The notes under the pieces: model-generated
Database searches by the model: none
Seen by the model: only the letters and a program-made list of their open reading frames with translations
What the model was told of the DNA's origin: nothing
DNA from: Chloroflexota bacterium
GTDB lineage: Bacteria; Chloroflexota; Dehalococcoidia; Lucifugimonadales; Lucifugimonadaceae
Direction: 5' to 3'
DNA: 6,243 nt
Assembly (NCBI GenBank): GCA_016210435.1
Contig: JACQUF010000077.1
Span: 1 to 6,243 of the forward strand
Translations under genes and position numbers: made by a program
Shown: piece by piece, positions 5,531 to 6,243 of the stretch
Position numbering within the stretch: the stretch's first letter is position 1
How the letters are laid out: the number at the start of each line of letters is the position of its first letter

Positions 5531-6243
5531 CGCCACCCGAGGACCGCGCGGACTGCCGCGCCGCGCGCGCCCAGCATCTCGAGCGCATTCGCCGTCGTCG
5601 CCCGCGCCACTTCTTCGACGCTCAGTCCCTTGATTTCCGCGAGCTTCGCAGCCACCAGCGCCACGTCCTTCGGCTCCGTCCACCGCTCCCGCTTGCTCTT
5701 GAAGTACTGCGGATAGGCATCCGTTTCAAGGACGACCTCTGACATCGGTATCTTCCGGGCCACTTCCTGCAGCTCAGGAAGACGGAGCAGCGGCTTGGCG
5801 AGAGAGACCTTGAACCCCAGGTCCATGACCTGCTTCGCTTCCTCCCAGGATCCCTGGAAGTAGTGGGCTGCGCCGCCCAGACGGCCCGCCCCGGTTTCTT
5901 CGAGGACTCGAAGCGTCTCGGCGGTCGCAGCACGCATGTGAAAGATCACCGGAAGCCCCCGGCCGCGGGCGAGGCCTATCTGCGCGCGGAGCGCGTCCTC
6001 CTGGATCGAACGGTCCGGCGAACCGGGGAGGAAGTCGAGCCCCACTTCCGAGACCGCGACCACGCGCTGGTCGCCCGCGGCCGTATCAAGCGCCTTTATG
6101 TCTCTTTGGCTGAGCACGCCCTCCAGGTCCTGCGGATGCACGCCGACCCCTGCGAAAACACGTGCGTTCTCGCGGGCCAGCGCGAGGCATCGTTGGGAGC
6201 TCTTGACGGTCGTTCCCGCGGCGATGATCGCTCCCACGTTCGC
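5527..6243 (-). CDS. tatD: TatD-family metal-dependent hydrolase, N-terminus outside the window
   Basis: The frame is open through the window edge, and 238 C-terminal residues are visible. The family's first metal motif (HxH near the N-terminus) and about 30 residues should lie beyond position 6243. Within the visible part, counting from the GTG codon at 6237, the TatD motifs appear in order: VGVHPQD (31-37), VSEVGLDF with metal-ligand Glu64, VIFH with His100, AAHYFQGS with His125, and VLETDAYP with Asp173. All ligands expected in this part are present, so the enzyme is probably active. TatD proteins are cytoplasmic TIM-barrel hydrolases with nuclease activity on DNA, linked to DNA repair and turnover. 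The segment after ETD (AYPQYFKSKRERWTEP) is unlike the ETDSPYLAP of E. coli-type TatD, suggesting a distinct sub-group. It ends at TAG 5527-5529, sharing CTAG with the converging gene. Confidence 0.92.
   Translation of the reverse strand, partial: ANVGAIIAAGTTVKSSQRCLALARENARVFAGVGVHPQDLEGVLSQRDIKALDTAAGDQRVVAVSEVGLDFLPGSPDRSIQEDALRAQIGLARGRGLPVIFHMRAATAETLRVLEETGAGRLGGAAHYFQGSWEEAKQVMDLGFKVSLAKPLLRLPELQEVARKIPMSEVVLETDAYPQYFKSKRERWTEPKDVALVAAKLAEIKGLSVEEVARATTANALEMLGARGAAVRAVLGWR

Noticed and set aside
1..6243. A new defence system or CRISPR array
   Set aside because: The EVE protein is the only candidate linked to such systems. No nuclease, NTPase, methyltransferase or spaced direct repeats accompany it, so the claim would not be supported.

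Overview
This is a GC-rich bacterial chromosomal segment with seven genes, six of which belong to recognisable families. It is probably from an environmental, possibly uncultured lineage. A Chloroflexota-like origin is my best guess. It rests on the mix of families (long NfeD plus SPFH protein, a DUF1802 protein, a stand-alone EVE protein, an aldo/keto reductase of this sub-type) and on two kinds of intergenic inverted repeat (GTCATCCTGAG-type and CCCTCTCCC-type). The sequence alone does not prove the phylum. Five of the seven genes end in TAG and two in TGA.

Layout. Positions 1-88 hold a double-hairpin repeat. Positions 137-3287 (+) hold a long-form NfeD membrane serine protease, then an SPFH/stomatin-like protein 34 bp downstream with its own strong ribosome binding site, then an EVE-domain protein after a 153-bp gap. 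NfeD and the SPFH protein are the classic stomatin operon partners. EVE may be read with them or from its own promoter. A hairpin over the EVE stop codon and a REP-like element (3352-3449) separate this block from the converging minus-strand pair. That pair (read from 5063 down to 3439) is a DUF1802 protein followed 29 bp later by an aldo/keto reductase gene interrupted by one in-frame TAG. A perfect TATAAT lies upstream of DUF1802. On the other side of the same divergent region, which contains another CCCTCTCCC hairpin, a 103-residue protein of unknown family is encoded on the plus strand (5219-5530). It converges on a TatD-family metal-dependent hydrolase on the minus strand (5527 to beyond the window end), and the two stop codons share one CTAG.

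How the genes fit together. NfeD and SPFH probably form a membrane-associated proteolysis/scaffold module. Here the SPFH protein lacks the usual hydrophobic N-terminal anchor, so attachment through NfeD or another membrane protein is a reasonable inference. The remaining genes look like housekeeping or accessory functions with no common pathway visible. I see no CRISPR array, RNA gene, transposase or phage gene, and no convincing new multi-gene defence system. The most useful second looks are the amber codon in the reductase, the repeat forming its C-terminus, the anchorless SPFH protein, the charged tail on the EVE protein, and the unidentified 103-residue protein.
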